64,000 nt of DNA from Nemertoderma westbladi (taxonomy: Eukaryota; Xenacoelomorpha; Nemertodermatida; Nemertodermatidae): NCBI GenBank assembly GCA_032718475.1, contig JAUCBJ010000486.1, forward strand, positions 1 to 64,000, given 5' to 3'. The notes beneath the pieces were generated by a model. That model was not told where the DNA came from, ran no database searches, and saw only the letters and a program-made list of their open reading frames with translations. Position 1 is the stretch's first letter, and each line of letters starts with the position of its first letter. The translations under genes and the position numbers were made by a program. This document shows positions 1 to 10,686 of this stretch, in pieces.

Positions 1-170
1 CTGAGTACAACGCCCCTATACATACTTTTGAGTTACAACATCTCTATAACGCCCACTGAGTACCACGCCCCTATACATCCTATTGAGTTTCAATATCTCT
101 ATAATGCCCACTGAGTACCAAGTCCCAAACTCCTATTAGGTTCCGACATCTCTATACCACCCACTGAGCA
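1..170. repeat. ~55-bp tandem repeat, about 3 units
   Basis: The phrase CTGAGTAC(A/C)A restarts at 1, 56, 111 and (as CTGAGCAG) 164, giving periods of 55, 55 and 53 bp. The array is cut by the window edge, so its full length is unknown. Confidence 0.85.
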
Positions 171-765
171 GGCCTACCAAGTAGTAGACCCACTACCGTA
201 GTACAACATGCCAAGTCATCAGGTACTACCGTAGTATTAACCACCTAGGCAACTGGTACGACCGTATAATTAACCGCCTAGGCATCATGTACTACCGTAG
301 TATTAACCACCTAGGCAACTGGTACGACCGTATAATTAACCGCCTAGGCATCATGTACTACCGTAGTATTAACCGCCTAGGCATCAGGTACTACCGTAGT
401 ATTAACCGCCTAGGCAACTGGTACTACTGTATAATTAACCGTCAAGGCAACTAGTACTACCGTAGTATTAATCGCCTAGGCATCAGGTACTACCGTAGTA
501 TTAACCACCTAGGCATCAGGTACTACCGTAGTATTAACCGCCTAGGCAACTGGTACTACTGTATAATTAACCGCCTAGGCATCATGTACTACCGTAGTAT
601 TAACCGCCTAGGCATCAGGTACTACCGTAGTATTAACCGCCTAGGCAACTGGTACTACTGTATAATTAACCGCCTAGGCATCATGTACTACCGTAGTATT
701 AACCGCCTAGGCATCAGGTACTACCGTAGTGTTAACGGCCCAGGCAACTGGTACTAATTAGCAAC
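171..765. repeat. 33-bp minisatellite built on TACTACCGTAGTATTAACC
   Basis: About 17 units of 33-34 bp, each holding TACCGTAGTATTAACC and CGCCTAGGCA. Units alternate between an AACTGG end and a CATCAGG or CATCATG end. A three-unit block of about 100 bp recurs, so there is a higher-order pattern. No long reading frame runs through it. A stray half-unit lies near 4930-4990. Confidence 0.9.
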
Positions 766-1734
766 AACAGTCTAGCTGTATATACTTACTATTTATTTTG
801 TTTCATTGCTTTGGTTAAAATAACGTGCTACTGGAACCTGCTCCTATCCCTAAATTCATAATTTCGATCAGCATATTAACTCTTGAACATTGCAATTTTG
901 TATGTATAAAAATAAAATAGTACCTAATTACAAATAGTCATTTTAAACTCACCAAATATACTGTAGATTCTCCATTGAATATGTGTGTTCGTGAGAGTAA
1001 AATCAATCCATAAACGACGTCTGATTAAATCTGTAAAATTAAGATAATGATAAAGTTTTTGCAGTGCGAGTAAATATCAAATAATACTTGAAATTGAAAT
1101 TGTTTAGTTTAATGACATATTCGTTAAAGGTAATAAAGTTAAACACTAATTGAATTTGATCATTAAAATTTGCACTCAGCCGTGCTAGATAAAAAGCGCC
1201 GTCAAAGATATGTGCTGTGTGAATAATATTTAAATTAAATAAAATTTTAAATTGACAAACTGAACATAAATAAATATTAACTGAATTAATGGTAAAATTG
1301 AATACACCTGTACACTCTTCAATTTCGTAACAACAACATACATAAACTATACACATATGACAATCAAACGAAATAAAACCGCAATATTTTAAAATATATG
1401 TACTAAATAATTAATTTATTTCAACTATACTGTACGTTTTATCAAGTAATAAAGTGTGCTAATTAGAATTAGGAAAAATAAAATGATTTATTTATTTGGT
1501 GACAGTGGAAGGCTGGATATAGACATAATTAAATGTGTTTTTGCAATAACTGCTGCAGTGCAGTGGTTAGTACCGGTATAGTTTATATTTATTTACATTT
1601 TAATTATCATTTAGATGTTCCATTTGAATATTTAATAGTTATGCAACAGTAATAATTCCAAACTAATTTCAGAATTTTGGGCTGTATACAAATAATTAAT
1701 GTGGTGGTACAAGATTCCGCGTCGAAGGTTACAA

Positions 1735-1915
1735 AAAGTCAAAGGTTACAACGTGTCCAAGGTAACAAAATTGCTCTTTCGAAAATGGCATGTCAAAGGT
1801 TACAAAATACTTAGTCGAAAATTACCATAAGCGAGTCAAAGGTTACATCATTCAATTACATTACCCCAAGTTTTGGAAGAAGTATTTGTTGGTAATTCAT
1901 GTCAATGGTTACAAA
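1735..1915. repeat. Degenerate GTCAAAGGTTACA motif repeats
   Basis: The phrase TCAA(A/T)GGTTACA occurs at least five times at irregular spacing between 1735 and 1915. A 72-codon open frame passes through it but consists of the repeat and is not considered a gene. Confidence 0.6.
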
Positions 1916-4104
1916 TTACGAGTAAATGTAATTATTAATTATAGGATATTAATTTTCACAATATTTACATTGGACCTGAGTAAGAGTGCAATTGAGGGGC
2001 GTGGGTGACGGAATACTGCTTCAACCAAAAATTAGAATTACGTCATTAGGTGCTTCTTAATTTAATTCAAAACAACTTTTAAATGATAATATTACTACAT
2101 ACTTACTACATACTTAACTGCTGAAATTTAGAGCCTAAAAATTCCTATCCCACACTGTGTCACTGGCAACATTCAGTTCCTAGATACGTGTAACATTGTA
2201 CTGGTGCGCCCCTTTGAATAATTTTTAAACACCCAACCCCCTCTCTGAAACAACAATAATAACCCACCCGCAACAATTAAATTAAACAACGTGTATCCAT
2301 CCAAGCAAGCTGAAGTTTGTTAGCTATTCTTTAACATACTTAATAAATGGTAATAAGTTCATCCATCATAAGGGGTTCATCATAAATAAAGTCTGCAATA
2401 ATAATGCAAACTACGAATACGTAGGTGATATTTAGGAGTAGGTTTATTGTCAAAATTACATTCAAATAAAATGCGGCAGAAACTAACTATAAATTTCAGC
2501 AGACATTTTAGACATCAAAAACTTTAAATAATATTGGCAAAAATACCCTGTTAATTTTACATACAGTAATGCATGAATGTGTTTTAATAATGTTTCAAAG
2601 TATCAACTAACAGGCAGACAGGTGGTAAAAGTACAGAGTGCGCAACAATACAATAATGGTGATATGCCTAGGCTAATATAAGCGCAAAACACTTTTGTCT
2701 ATGCTTGTGCGTGGCATAGGCCTAACAATGTATAGGTGCGCGTGCGCCCCATGCTGATTATATAAAAGCACCCCTCCCAATGAAACAAGACCTAGCGATG
2801 TCTCTTACAATCACTTATTAACAGTGGAAACATTAGGCCTAGATTGCTTGAAATGTAAATTTATATACAAAAACTATATTTACAAAACATAAGCCTAATA
2901 AAAACTGAATCTAAATTCTAAATTGAATAAAATGAATAAAATTGTTGTTAATTGAAAAAGTAGATTCACTATATTGAATTGCAGGCCTAAATGCTAGAGA
3001 AGCTATGCCTAAAACTAAGTCTATCTATATCATGCTGATTTAAAGTTAATTCTAATTTCGACACAAATTGCGCCTAAAGTAGATCTACTACGGTACAGTA
3101 CAATGGTAATGGAAACGATAACTAACCTTTCTGCCTTTTGCATTTCGTTTGACTTTGAGTTGAATCAGGAGATAATCGAGGAATAGCAATGATAAAAATA
3201 TCAAAATGATAAAAACAATGAAATATAATTAAACAATAACAAAATTTAACAATTTCGATAATAAAACTAAACACTTATTAGACGAAATAGCCTAATAAAT
3301 ACAATGCAATTGAAACTGAGAGACTTTGAATGTTAATATAAAACGCTGAAAAGTAATAATGCCTATATGTCATTGCTAAGTCTTAAAAACTAAATAGCCA
3401 ATAGCGATCCTTAAAGGAGATGCACCATTGGCTACCCAGGATGGCAACCAATCACATTGCTTCTCCACTTTTCAGTCCTCACTCAATTCCCTGAAACACC
3501 GACAAAGAAAGTAGTGTGCCATGAAGTCTGGAAAACCGGGTTTTGGAAATGGCCTCCACTGGTTTGAGCTGTCAATAACATTACTGAAGTTATTTGATCC
3601 AGAGCCGACCAGATACTTTGCATTCCTGCCATGTTGTTTTGTTCTTTGCCGCAATACCGCTTAGGAGCGATTGAATCAGCGGGGTTCAACAGGGCACGCC
3701 ATATTTATTGGCTAGAAATACTAATAATACACCTTATATAAATTTATTATATAAATTATACCCATTTCCGTAGAATGCTGGACTGGTATTATTATCTATA
3801 TCATTTGTGTTTCTTTTGATTTCTAACAAAATGTATGATGACAGATGGCTGCGTTTTTTTTGTCTCTAATCAAAACACTAATGTATGAGAAATATAGGAC
3901 ACATAGTTTGACAAAGATATTTTATTCAGTGTTATTGTTGTGGCCGTTATTAAGTAAACAAAAGTAGAAGTGGCTTCTGACCTATTAACCGGACCGTCTA
4001 AATACCGTATTGAAGCTTATATTTGATTTATATTTTACTTGTGTATTATTGACCGGACCCTAATTACCACAATTAAGTAATATCCATAATCTTGTAATAT
4101 GTTA

Positions 4105-4190
4105 ACTTTCGTTTATTGTTTTGGTTCCCCCAAAACGCCTCTGTAATCTGCTAATTACAAACCTGCTGTTTTAAATGGCAATGGGTCCGG
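4105..4190 (+). repeat. Copy of dispersed TTTATTGTTTTGGTT repeat
   Basis: It starts with TTTCGTTTATTGTTTTGGTT and continues with a CTCTGTAA-CTGCT segment. It matches 50448-50530 over about 85 bp, including the shared end TTTAAATGGCAATG. Shorter copies lie at 793-856, 44288-44330, 47361-47402 and 58310-58362 (plus) and 17020-17060, 53957-54015, 60408-60445 and 62253-62320 (minus). Confidence 0.75.
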
Positions 4191-4262
4191 TCAATGGGTA
4201 TGGTCAATGCGTCCCGTCAACGTATCCGGTCAATTGAGCAATGTGTTCGGTCAGTAGCCTTT
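4180..4262. repeat. Short GGTCAATG tandem motif
   Basis: Five or so degenerate units of about 17 bp contain (T/C)CCGGTCAA or GGTCAATG. An inverted form (TTGACCGGACCC-like) lies just upstream near 4048-4060. Function unknown. Confidence 0.5.
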
Positions 4263-5334
4263 GTCAATAAAAGTATGTGACACGATGGATATGCTAAGAA
4301 ATTTAGTTATTGTGAAAGTTTTTTTAGTTTTCCCTCGTATTCCCTGACTGAATATTCCTGGAAAAGTGAGCACGAAATAGTATTTAATGGAAGCAACACT
4401 TACTATAGATAGGAATCCGACTATAAGAATTCATATATAAGTTAAACAAAACTTATATGGCGTATTGCCAACGGTTTTTGAAAATTGCGCTCATAATATT
4501 AATTTGATAGGACAGAGATATCCTCATGGGATTGAAATTAGATCAATTATATAAGTCAAGTAATTATTAATTAGAAAATTAATTAATCTCATAGTTCAAC
4601 AACTAAATCTCAAAAGAACAACCTCCCCCGACGGGTAGTAGCAAATACTATAGCTTCAAGCCGATAAGCCCTAAAAGTGCACACCTGTCTATTTATGAAA
4701 GTATGTCCTGCGCTGCCTTTTGTCGTTTATCTGTCATTTTTATTTCTGTACATACACTGTAGATAATACAAGTCAAAGGTGATTAAAAGCATTACCATTG
4801 CGAGTTCAAAAAAACATTATTCTCGGTGCGAACTGGCGTGTTGATAGGTAATAATTATATTTTCTCATTTTATTTCATGTGTTGTACACATCACCTTCGT
4901 AGGCCTACTACATGACAAGGCATTAGGGACCGTAGCATTAATCGCCTAGCAATTAAATTGGTACTATACCTAGAGGCAGCTGGTACTACAATATACATTG
5001 GTAATAATTCTAACGAATTATACAAAATAAAATAGTTTTTTGGTTGTTTTTGGGTTATGGTGCGTTGGTCAGGCCAAATCTATAATTAAAAGTCTCATGT
5101 AACTCTAACCTGGGTCATGAGGATCTATATAAAGTGATTGGTACTTCAAATAATGTAGCTATTGCGTCTGATGATTACTTTGTTATTTTTTTATTTATTA
5201 TAGTTTGATATTAGTAATGGAAGTTTTCTTGCCGATAATTTTTTTGTTTTCCTTTGTTTTAATTCTCGTGGTGCTGAATTCATTGTATAATCTTTGCAGA
5301 TATCGGCAGACATTCGAGGCAATCAAAATTTATG

Positions 5335-5446
5335 ACAACAGGACAGTGTGTTCCCGGGCGTTGTGTTCCCGGACAGTAAGTTACCAGACATTATGTTCCA
5401 GGACAATATGTTCCCAGAAAATACAAAAAATGTGGGAACATACTGT
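5335..5446. repeat. GTTCCC/GACA tandem motif with an inverted last copy
   Basis: Four units of about 20 bp of the form TGTTCCCGGACA lie at 5340-5418. An inverted copy (GGGAACATACTGTCC) follows at 5432-5446. A 106-codon open frame crosses it and starts with a hydrophobic run, but its second half is only this repeat. Confidence 0.55.
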
Positions 5447-6084
5447 CCGCCAGTCAGAATGTAAACATAAAGTGTTACAGATAATTATATATTATTACAT
5501 AGTAAATAAAATGTATAATATATAATATTGAAATTGCAATGTATCATGAATTAAATAAAACTTGATGTTAGGAATTTACTAGCAAAAACATAATTAATAT
5601 TAAATTAATAATACATAATTTTCCTTCGCCCAACGATATACACACTGACATAAATGAAAGAAGCACGAAAGAAGTGTAACATCTGGAAAGATATTAAGTA
5701 GGGCATTCTGTGGTGCGACAGTCAACATGAACTATATCCGGAATTTCACCTTGTGATTGCAATAATTCGAAAAACATAGTGTTTTGTTTTGTGTCCTTAT
5801 CCTAGAGTTGTTTCTGTTTTCTGTTCAAAGAAACATTAGACAAGCGGCAACGATTCGCTTGTTTAACTTTGTACATGGGATGTAAACCTGTGTAAAGAGC
5901 TTCGTAGAAATCCCAAAACTCCCGTGAACACCCCACTCAGCGCCGATGACATTCAAAGATATTCTATTGACTCGGGAGTCCATCCAAAAGACGTAATATT
6001 CAAAGTATTACATTTGTTTTAATACCTCTTTTACCGCTAGAGAATCTAATATTATCTATCTTAACTTCGGTTTGATGAATAACT

Positions 6085-6500
6085 GGAGTCCATGTTGGGC
6101 TCAACTGCAGAGGATACCAAATCTCTGGATGGCACTTTCATAAGAATGCTACGCCGGGTTCATTGTGTCAAGTTACAATGAACACATCTCCGATCAGACT
6201 CTATACAACATTGGAGGTGTTCCCTCAATTTCACCTAGATTGACACTTGAACGAAACCGCCTCCGCTTCGCCGGACTTTGCGTTTACCGTGAGGACCAGC
6301 CAGTGCATAATCTTGTGCTTTGGCCTTTGGCGCCCTCATGGAGCGAATAAGCATGGTGCACAGCCCATGACTTTCTTGAGACGCATCCAAAAGCACACTG
6401 GCCTTGGAAATGCGGATGATCTAGCAAATGTCATGGGAGTTGTGGCGGCGCAATTTTGTCGACAAGTAGGCACAGCATTCTTAATATTTATGTAATATTG
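6085..6500 (+). pseudogene. 3' end of a non-LTR retrotransposon (LINE) ORF2, decayed
   Basis: Translation in shifting frames gives the conserved tail of a non-LTR reverse transcriptase: TKSLDGTFIRMLRR, then HISDQTLYN-GGVPSIS, ERNRLRFAG and REDQPVH-LVLW. A frameshift follows near 6340 and then KHTGLGNADDLANVMG. The same tail occurs at 43900-44100 and, inverted, at 62600-62992. The catalytic domain is absent here. LINE copies are typically 5'-truncated, and this fits. Clade not assigned. Confidence 0.75.
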
Positions 6501-8004
6501 TTCATTTACTTACGGCATAATCTTAACTAGTCATGCTCATTATTTATGTATTGGTCTCATTATTCTTTATAGATGTTTCTTCATTCCTTTTCTAAAATCA
6601 TTATTATTACTATGTGCAATATTGTGCAATATTGGACTTTTTTTGAAGAATAAATAAGGGATACGGAGAGTGTTACCTAGCTAGCAACTTGTGTGTCACA
6701 CTTGGAAATATAAATATTATGTATATTGTTTCGGGGAATCCCAACAAATTATATTATAGATACCAACTGACACATAGGTGCGTGGGCCATACCTATTGAA
6801 TTAATATACATTCAGGGCAGAGACCCCCAGGGTTCAAATATTGATGTGGCGCCGTTTGTCTGACTATGTAGCTCCCAAAGGCACTATAAACATTCTTTCC
6901 CTCCAGTTAGTTACAATACGCCCATCCATGTTAATGGCGACATACGTCTAGCACCTTCAAACCACCTAAAATTAAACCCTCCCTCAAATTAATAGGTCTC
7001 TTTCTCCTGTCGGTAGATGAATTTGATTCCAACTTATATGTAATTATATTTCTGAAACGTAAATATAGTGATTACTTTTAAGAAATCACTTTATTTAGTA
7101 TTACTGTGATCTGATATATTTTAGTGATTACTTAAGTATAACGTAAGTATTACTTTACTTAATGTATATTACACTCATAGTCTGGCATGTTTTATATTTT
7201 GGTTTCGAATATTCTATCCGAAGCATAATATTGTTATATAGGGCCTACATCACAAATTAATGAATAATACGTGAAAGTAATATTAGTGAACAATAATTGT
7301 CAATTAACTAGTATTTTGTATGTAAACGGCAATACAACAAAGACAAACTGTAAGCGGAAACCAATAAAGTGGATACTTAGATAAAACTAAAATTACTTCA
7401 AATTTATTAATAATTATAAATATGAATAAAATAAATAATAATTAATATATTAGTGTTTCCTAAGGCAGCTATAATATCATGGTGAATTGGGATTGACTTC
7501 ATTGTTACTACCCAGTTGTATCATATAGTTATAAATTATCCCTATGTGATATTAATTTATTATAAGTTAAAGAGACATTAGCTCAGGGTGGTTAACCCCT
7601 ATCCCACCAGTGGGTACAGATTTACAAACTTCAACCGAATATATTTAGGAAGTTTGCTGACTGTGGACCCTGTCTCATATTACTGGCATATTTGGCCCTT
7701 AAAAGGGCCGTTTGGGTTTAACAAGGTCTATCTTCAAATTAGGAACATATTTGTTATTACAGTATTTTAATGGATATAATAATATAACAATTTAAATGTA
7801 ATTCCCTTTTTTATTATTTTTTTATTTTTTATTACATATATAATGCCATCCATACATACAATTAAATAAAAATACTGATCATCAAAACAGGTTAATATTG
7901 CCAAGTCCCATTATATCGGAACCTCAACATAAACCAATAGAAAGTTAAATAGATTACAATTGTTTTTTTCGTTTTCGTTTTGTTTTATTTTATTTTTTTT
8001 GTTC
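6501..8004. other. AT-rich intergenic stretch, no gene seen
   Basis: Mostly A/T-rich sequence with no reading frame that resembles a protein and no clear repeat structure. Confidence 0.5.
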
Positions 8005-8010
8005 TTTATT
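8005..8010 (-). terminator. Poly(A) signal AATAAA for the SGNH gene
   Basis: On the minus strand AATAAA lies about 30 bp past the stop codon at 8040, a usual place for a cleavage and polyadenylation signal. T-rich DNA nearby gives alternative hexamers. Confidence 0.5.
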
Positions 8011-8039
8011 GTTTAATGGAAATTATGTGAATCAAAACT

Positions 8040-8744
8040 TCAAAGGATAGCGAGATGCAGTACTTGTTTTAGGGCATAGTAAAACTTAGCCTGAGATTTA
8101 CTATTGAGATGGATCCCATCTCTCTGTAATACAGTTGTGGTATCTTCGGGTTCGACTAAGCCCTTTACTGCCAGACTAGAACCGTAATTGGTTTCATTCA
8201 GCCAAGAACGCATTTCTTTGTTTACGGCCAAACGATCGGCAGAATATGAAGCGGAGGTTCGGCATCTTATACGAGGAAATAGTTCAACCCAGAGGATTTT
8301 GGAACTAGTGGCATCATGAAAGTTGAATATTTCTGTTTTTAGCGCATTTGTAACATCAGTAACGGAATTGGAACATAAATCGTTCCCCCCCAGAGATACT
8401 ATTGTGAGGCAAGGCTGCTTGCCAGGCTGTGCAAAACTAGAAATTAGTTCGGGAAATTCTTTTACAGTTGGTAAATATTGTCGTGCTGGAGGATGGTACA
8501 CGATGCGGCCGGATTTATGAAGACCCAAATCGTCGATATAGGTACCCTGTTCCTTGTTATAATGGAATTTAGCGTTATCGTTATTGCCCATGAATTCCCG
8601 TAGCAATCTTTTTGTGTGCGAGTCGCCAGTAAATAATATTTTTTTGTTTTCAAGCTCTTCCTCTGTGCACTTAATATTTTGTGCATTTACCCACGCTACA
8701 TTATGACAACCCAAATCCCGCTTCCATTCTCGTGAGTGTGGCAT
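8040..8744 (-). CDS. SGNH/GDSL-type hydrolase-like protein, single exon, 234 aa
   Basis: The predicted protein has the blocks of an SGNH hydrolase: FTGDSH with the candidate nucleophile Ser42, SLGGND with Asn121, and DGIHLN with Asp209 and His212 as the rest of the triad. Such enzymes cleave ester bonds of lipids or sugars; no substrate can be inferred. I chose the ATG at 8744. The frame is open further up (to at least 8795) but without another ATG. No signal peptide or membrane segment is evident. A TATA box lies 129 bp upstream and AATAAA just downstream, so it may be a complete intronless gene. Related SGNH domains also occur in some invertebrate retrotransposons, so a transposon origin is the main alternative. 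No reverse transcriptase lies next to it. Confidence 0.75.
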   Translation of the reverse strand: MPHSREWKRDLGCHNVAWVNAQNIKCTEEELENKKILFTGDSHTKRLLREFMGNNDNAKFHYNKEQGTYIDDLGLHKSGRIVYHPPARQYLPTVKEFPELISSFAQPGKQPCLTIVSLGGNDLCSNSVTDVTNALKTEIFNFHDATSSKILWVELFPRIRCRTSASYSADRLAVNKEMRSWLNETNYGSSLAVKGLVEPEDTTTVLQRDGIHLNSKSQAKFYYALKQVLHLAIL

Positions 8745-8872
8745 GATTCTTATTTGTAGTGGTTCTGTTGTGTTGGAAATAATGTTGTAACACAATTTTA
8801 AGTTTGTTCCTATCGGATAGTATCAGCGAGTGTTATGAAATCATTAATCTGTGATGTTGATCGTTTTCAATA

Positions 8873-8880
8873 CCTTTATA
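8873..8880 (-). promoter_or_regulatory. TATA box (TATAAAGG) upstream of the SGNH ORF
   Basis: The minus strand reads TATAAAGG here, 129 bp before the chosen ATG. Transcription would be expected to start near 8845-8850, leaving a 5' UTR of about 100 bp. The position is plausible, but the motif alone is weak evidence in AT-rich DNA. Confidence 0.45.
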
Positions 8881-10686
8881 AAGACGGCAGCTCATACCCT
8901 CTTCGTTACGTAACATTATCCTTTTAACCAATCAGGGAATGCTAATGGCATTCTTATTCATCCAAATGACGCTAGCATCCAATCAAATAATCGTGTGCTT
9001 GTTTGATTGAGATGTGGGGTAGAGCTATGTTTGTTCGCATGTCCGGCTAGTTTGAAAAATTCTGTACCAAAACATTAAGGTTAAGGTTAAGGAGGAAGGT
9101 TCGGGTTGCTGATATTCGAGTGCACGCTGTCCCTGAAACATAATAACATGTACACAATTGTACCTATAAGGGAAATAAATAACTATTCATAAAGTCTATA
9201 ATAAATTGTGTCAAAGGTCCGAATAGGGCGAAGTTCCAAAACTGGCCATTTGGGTCTTTTTGGGACATTCTTCCTGTTGCGGAGTTCGGACCATCGTCAC
9301 ATTCGGACCTTCGTCCTAGATGTGTGGGCCCTTCGTTTACGGTCAAGAACTGTAGTTTATAGTGTGGAAACACCTTTTAGAATAAATAAAACACCAATAC
9401 AATTCAACCTTTTGGGACATTCCGTTTATGTGTGGAAATCTTTCTTCGATGGTGTAGGCCTTTCTTCGAGTATTATCATAATGACGTAATTAAATTGGTT
9501 TAAATACATTAACATTTATAAATTTATAAAGAAAGTCGCGTGCCCAGGTCACCGGGGGAAACATAATAATAATAAGGTTTGTTAGGAGGATCTGTTGCTG
9601 GTGCTATTTGTAGTAGTTTAGTTTCCCAGTAGGTAGCCAGCATTCTGTCTGCCCTGATGAAGGCCTGTTAGTATATTATAATTAATTTTAATTATACATT
9701 GGTTGAAATATCGGCAACTCTACCTTTTTTGATCACCAGCAACAGATCCCCTAACAAACCTTATTATTATTACATTTATAAATTAATTAGATGCAATAAT
9801 AGCCTAAACGCATTCAATAAAATAACGACAAGGTCAATAACTAGTATGTCACACTTCACCCCCCCCCCCCCCCCCCTTATTTGTGGAAGACAAAGTTTCC
9901 ATGGGTCAAAGGCAACAAACATTTTTATTTGTTTATCATCCCATGTCGAAGGTCCGAATGACCAGGACGAAGGTCCGAAATTATCTGGAAATCTTTCTCA
10001 CAGCTTCATGTGAATTGTAACTCATGCAAACATGGTTAATGAAACTCTCTTGCTTGCTTTGCTTTTGCTTATTGTCCAACGTATTAACGAAATTTAATTT
10101 TCATTTAAGTTAAGCCTTCATACCAAGTAGAGCAAGCATAGTCTATGTGATACTGTATTTACTTTATTAAAGATTAGCAAATCTTGCGAGATCTGGAAAG
10201 ATTCCGTGTTTAAATCGATATTTTTCACCTACTTTCTCGAAGCAGTTATCTAAAACAGCGCCTAAATATCTAACTTCTTCTATCTTATGGCGTTGCGAAT
10301 AAATTTAAAGGAATGCGAACAATTCCGAACGTTAGAGGACGTCCATAAGTTACGTAACAGCAATTTGTAAAATTTTTCACTCCGTCGACCCCCCCCCCCC
10401 CCCCCCCATACCCCCTTAAAACTAAAATATGTGCAGTACTTATTATTGACCTATAATAATGTAAGTCTGATTCAGACATCTGGTGCTGGAAATAACTGGA
10501 GCAGACACCTGTTGCAGCGTTAATGCCCCGGCTCTCACACTGCGATGCCCAGTAGGCATATACCATAAAGTTGCTTCTACAAAGGGACTATGAAAGTACT
10601 TAATGTGTAATGTATTTCAGTTAGCGGTCTGTGTAGCTGTCTGCTTAACATTTACACCCTGTAAAATTAACAAATTGAAGTACTGT
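8881..10686. other. Intergenic stretch with two poly(C) runs
   Basis: No gene was recognised. It holds a 210-bp foldback (9564-9773) and C18 and C19 runs at 9859-9876 and 10389-10407. The phrase AAGGTCCGAA and its complement recur around 9210-9330 and 9950-9980. Open frames here cross these features and do not look like proteins. Confidence 0.5.
9564..9773. mobile_element. 210-bp foldback element with 40-bp arms
   Basis: The arms 9564-9603 and 9734-9773 are inverted copies (for example GATCTGTTGCTGGTG against CACCAGCAACAGATC) differing by about one base. The interior has CCCTGATGAAGGCCTGTTA and, after an AT-rich stretch, GGTTGAAATATCGGC. The sense is uncertain; see findings for a possible ribozyme-like core. 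Confidence 0.65.

Larger units (their letters stand above)
766..6084. other. Long non-genic stretch with scattered minor repeats
   Basis: No supportable gene was found in about 5.3 kb. ORFs here are short and do not resemble known proteins. It holds two copies of a dispersed ~60-bp repeat (793-856, 4105-4190) and the minor tandem motifs listed separately. The block 3410-3720 is less AT-rich than its surroundings and could be an exon or promoter, but neither strand gives a recognisable product. Confidence 0.5.

Noticed and set aside
3472-3689. Two overlapping minus-strand ORFs in a slightly GC-richer block
   Set aside because: Neither frame shows a motif, and there is no splice or promoter evidence to choose between them.
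5205-5525. Possible small membrane protein (hydrophobic N-terminus)
   Set aside because: The second half is a tandem DNA repeat, and no related protein or gene signals were seen.
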